Made by a program: the position numbers and the translations under genes. Positions 63,963 through 64,000 of a DNA stretch of 64,000 nucleotides are shown here, piece by piece. The notes below the pieces were generated by a model. It was given only the letters and a program-made list of their open reading frames with translations, was not told the DNA's origin and made no database searches. The stretch is taken from positions 434,001-498,000 of the forward strand of contig NZ_RQGH01000026.1 in the NCBI RefSeq assembly GCF_004769635.1. Direction: 5' to 3'. The stretch is from Leptospira jelokensis. Lineage in GTDB: Bacteria; Spirochaetota; Leptospiria; Leptospirales; Leptospiraceae. How positions within the stretch are numbered: the stretch's first letter is position 1; each line of letters opens with the position of its first letter.

Positions 63963-64000
63963 TTATGCTTTTGCAGCACCTGTTTTTTTGATTGATTCCG
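63963..64000 (-). CDS. C-terminal end of an unidentified protein
   Basis: The last 38 bases, read on the minus strand, give ESIKKTGAAKA and a TAA at 63965-63963. The terminator just beyond supports a real gene end. Too short to identify; the basic, Ala/Lys-rich tail is common in small DNA- or RNA-binding and many other proteins. Confidence 0.5.
   Translation of the reverse strand, partial: ESIKKTGAAKA

Overview
The window comes from a moderately AT-rich Gram-negative spirochaete, most likely a (possibly saprophytic) Leptospira. The evidence is the spirochaete flagellar-motor order flbD-motA-motB-fliL, Kdo and GDP-sugar genes of an LPS-bearing outer membrane, a radical SAM protein of the spiro-SPASM type, a split transhydrogenase, TonB/ExbBD, and many lipoproteins with relaxed spirochaetal lipoboxes. 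Species assignment is inference. No rRNA, tRNA, CRISPR array, prophage or insertion sequence was seen; this is ordinary chromosome with densely packed genes, many joined by 1- or 4-base start/stop overlaps (TAATG, TGATG, ATGA).

Layout. 1-3.8 kb: minus-strand envelope and accessory genes (truncated L,D-transpeptidase, zinc-ribbon membrane protein, ankyrin lipoprotein, AAC(3)-I-like acetyltransferase, DUF1801, YceI). 3.9-8.9 kb: a type I export operon (ABC protein, HlyD-like adaptor, TolC-like channel) whose ABC subunit has lost the recognisable ATPase motifs. 9-10.7 kb: KefB-like antiporter. 10.8-15.9 kb, minus strand: kdsB, fliL, motB, motA, flbD, then a glycosyltransferase and an MCE protein. 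15.9-18.3 kb: MDR oxidoreductase and three small envelope proteins. 18.3-25.8 kb: acyl desaturase, then lysC, a SurA-like foldase, spiro-SPASM radical SAM, a SpsF/PseG-type fusion and a TPR protein. 26-28.3 kb: orphan NarL-type regulator and pntB/pntAb without pntAa. 28.7-32.8 kb: three large secreted or lipoprotein genes. 32.9-37.3 kb: queC-queD-purF, divergent from rnd and a CoA-type Nudix gene. 37.4-42.2 kb: VWA and TPR proteins, a double cNMP-binding protein, a STAS protein and an adenylate cyclase. 42.2-48.5 kb: gmd, an OprO/P-like porin, a Cys-rich lipoprotein, and a DUF1501/DUF1549 pair. 48.6-51.2 kb: a three-gene zinc-ribbon/helical/SPFH-SHOCT set. 51.3-51.9 kb: higBA. 52-57.1 kb: cNMP-patatin, MATE pump, adenosine-deaminase-like enzyme, a membrane protein. 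57.1-60.4 kb: KtrB/KtrA-type potassium uptake and a BtuF-like protein. 60.5-62.8 kb: exbB-exbD-exbD-tonB. The end holds a GC-rich palindromic element, a lipoprotein and the tail of one more gene.

How the parts may work together: a cAMP circuit is visible (cyclase at 40.8 kb; candidate receptors at 39.1 and 52 kb). The motor genes and the TonB energiser both use ion-motive force. The T1SS-like operon, the porin and many lipoproteins shape the outer membrane. The best candidates for undescribed biology are the ATPase-dead export operon, the radical SAM plus SpsF/PseG cluster, the zinc-ribbon/SPFH set, the higBA promoter that predicts a leaderless toxin mRNA, and a REP-like element after tonB. 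None is proven by sequence alone.
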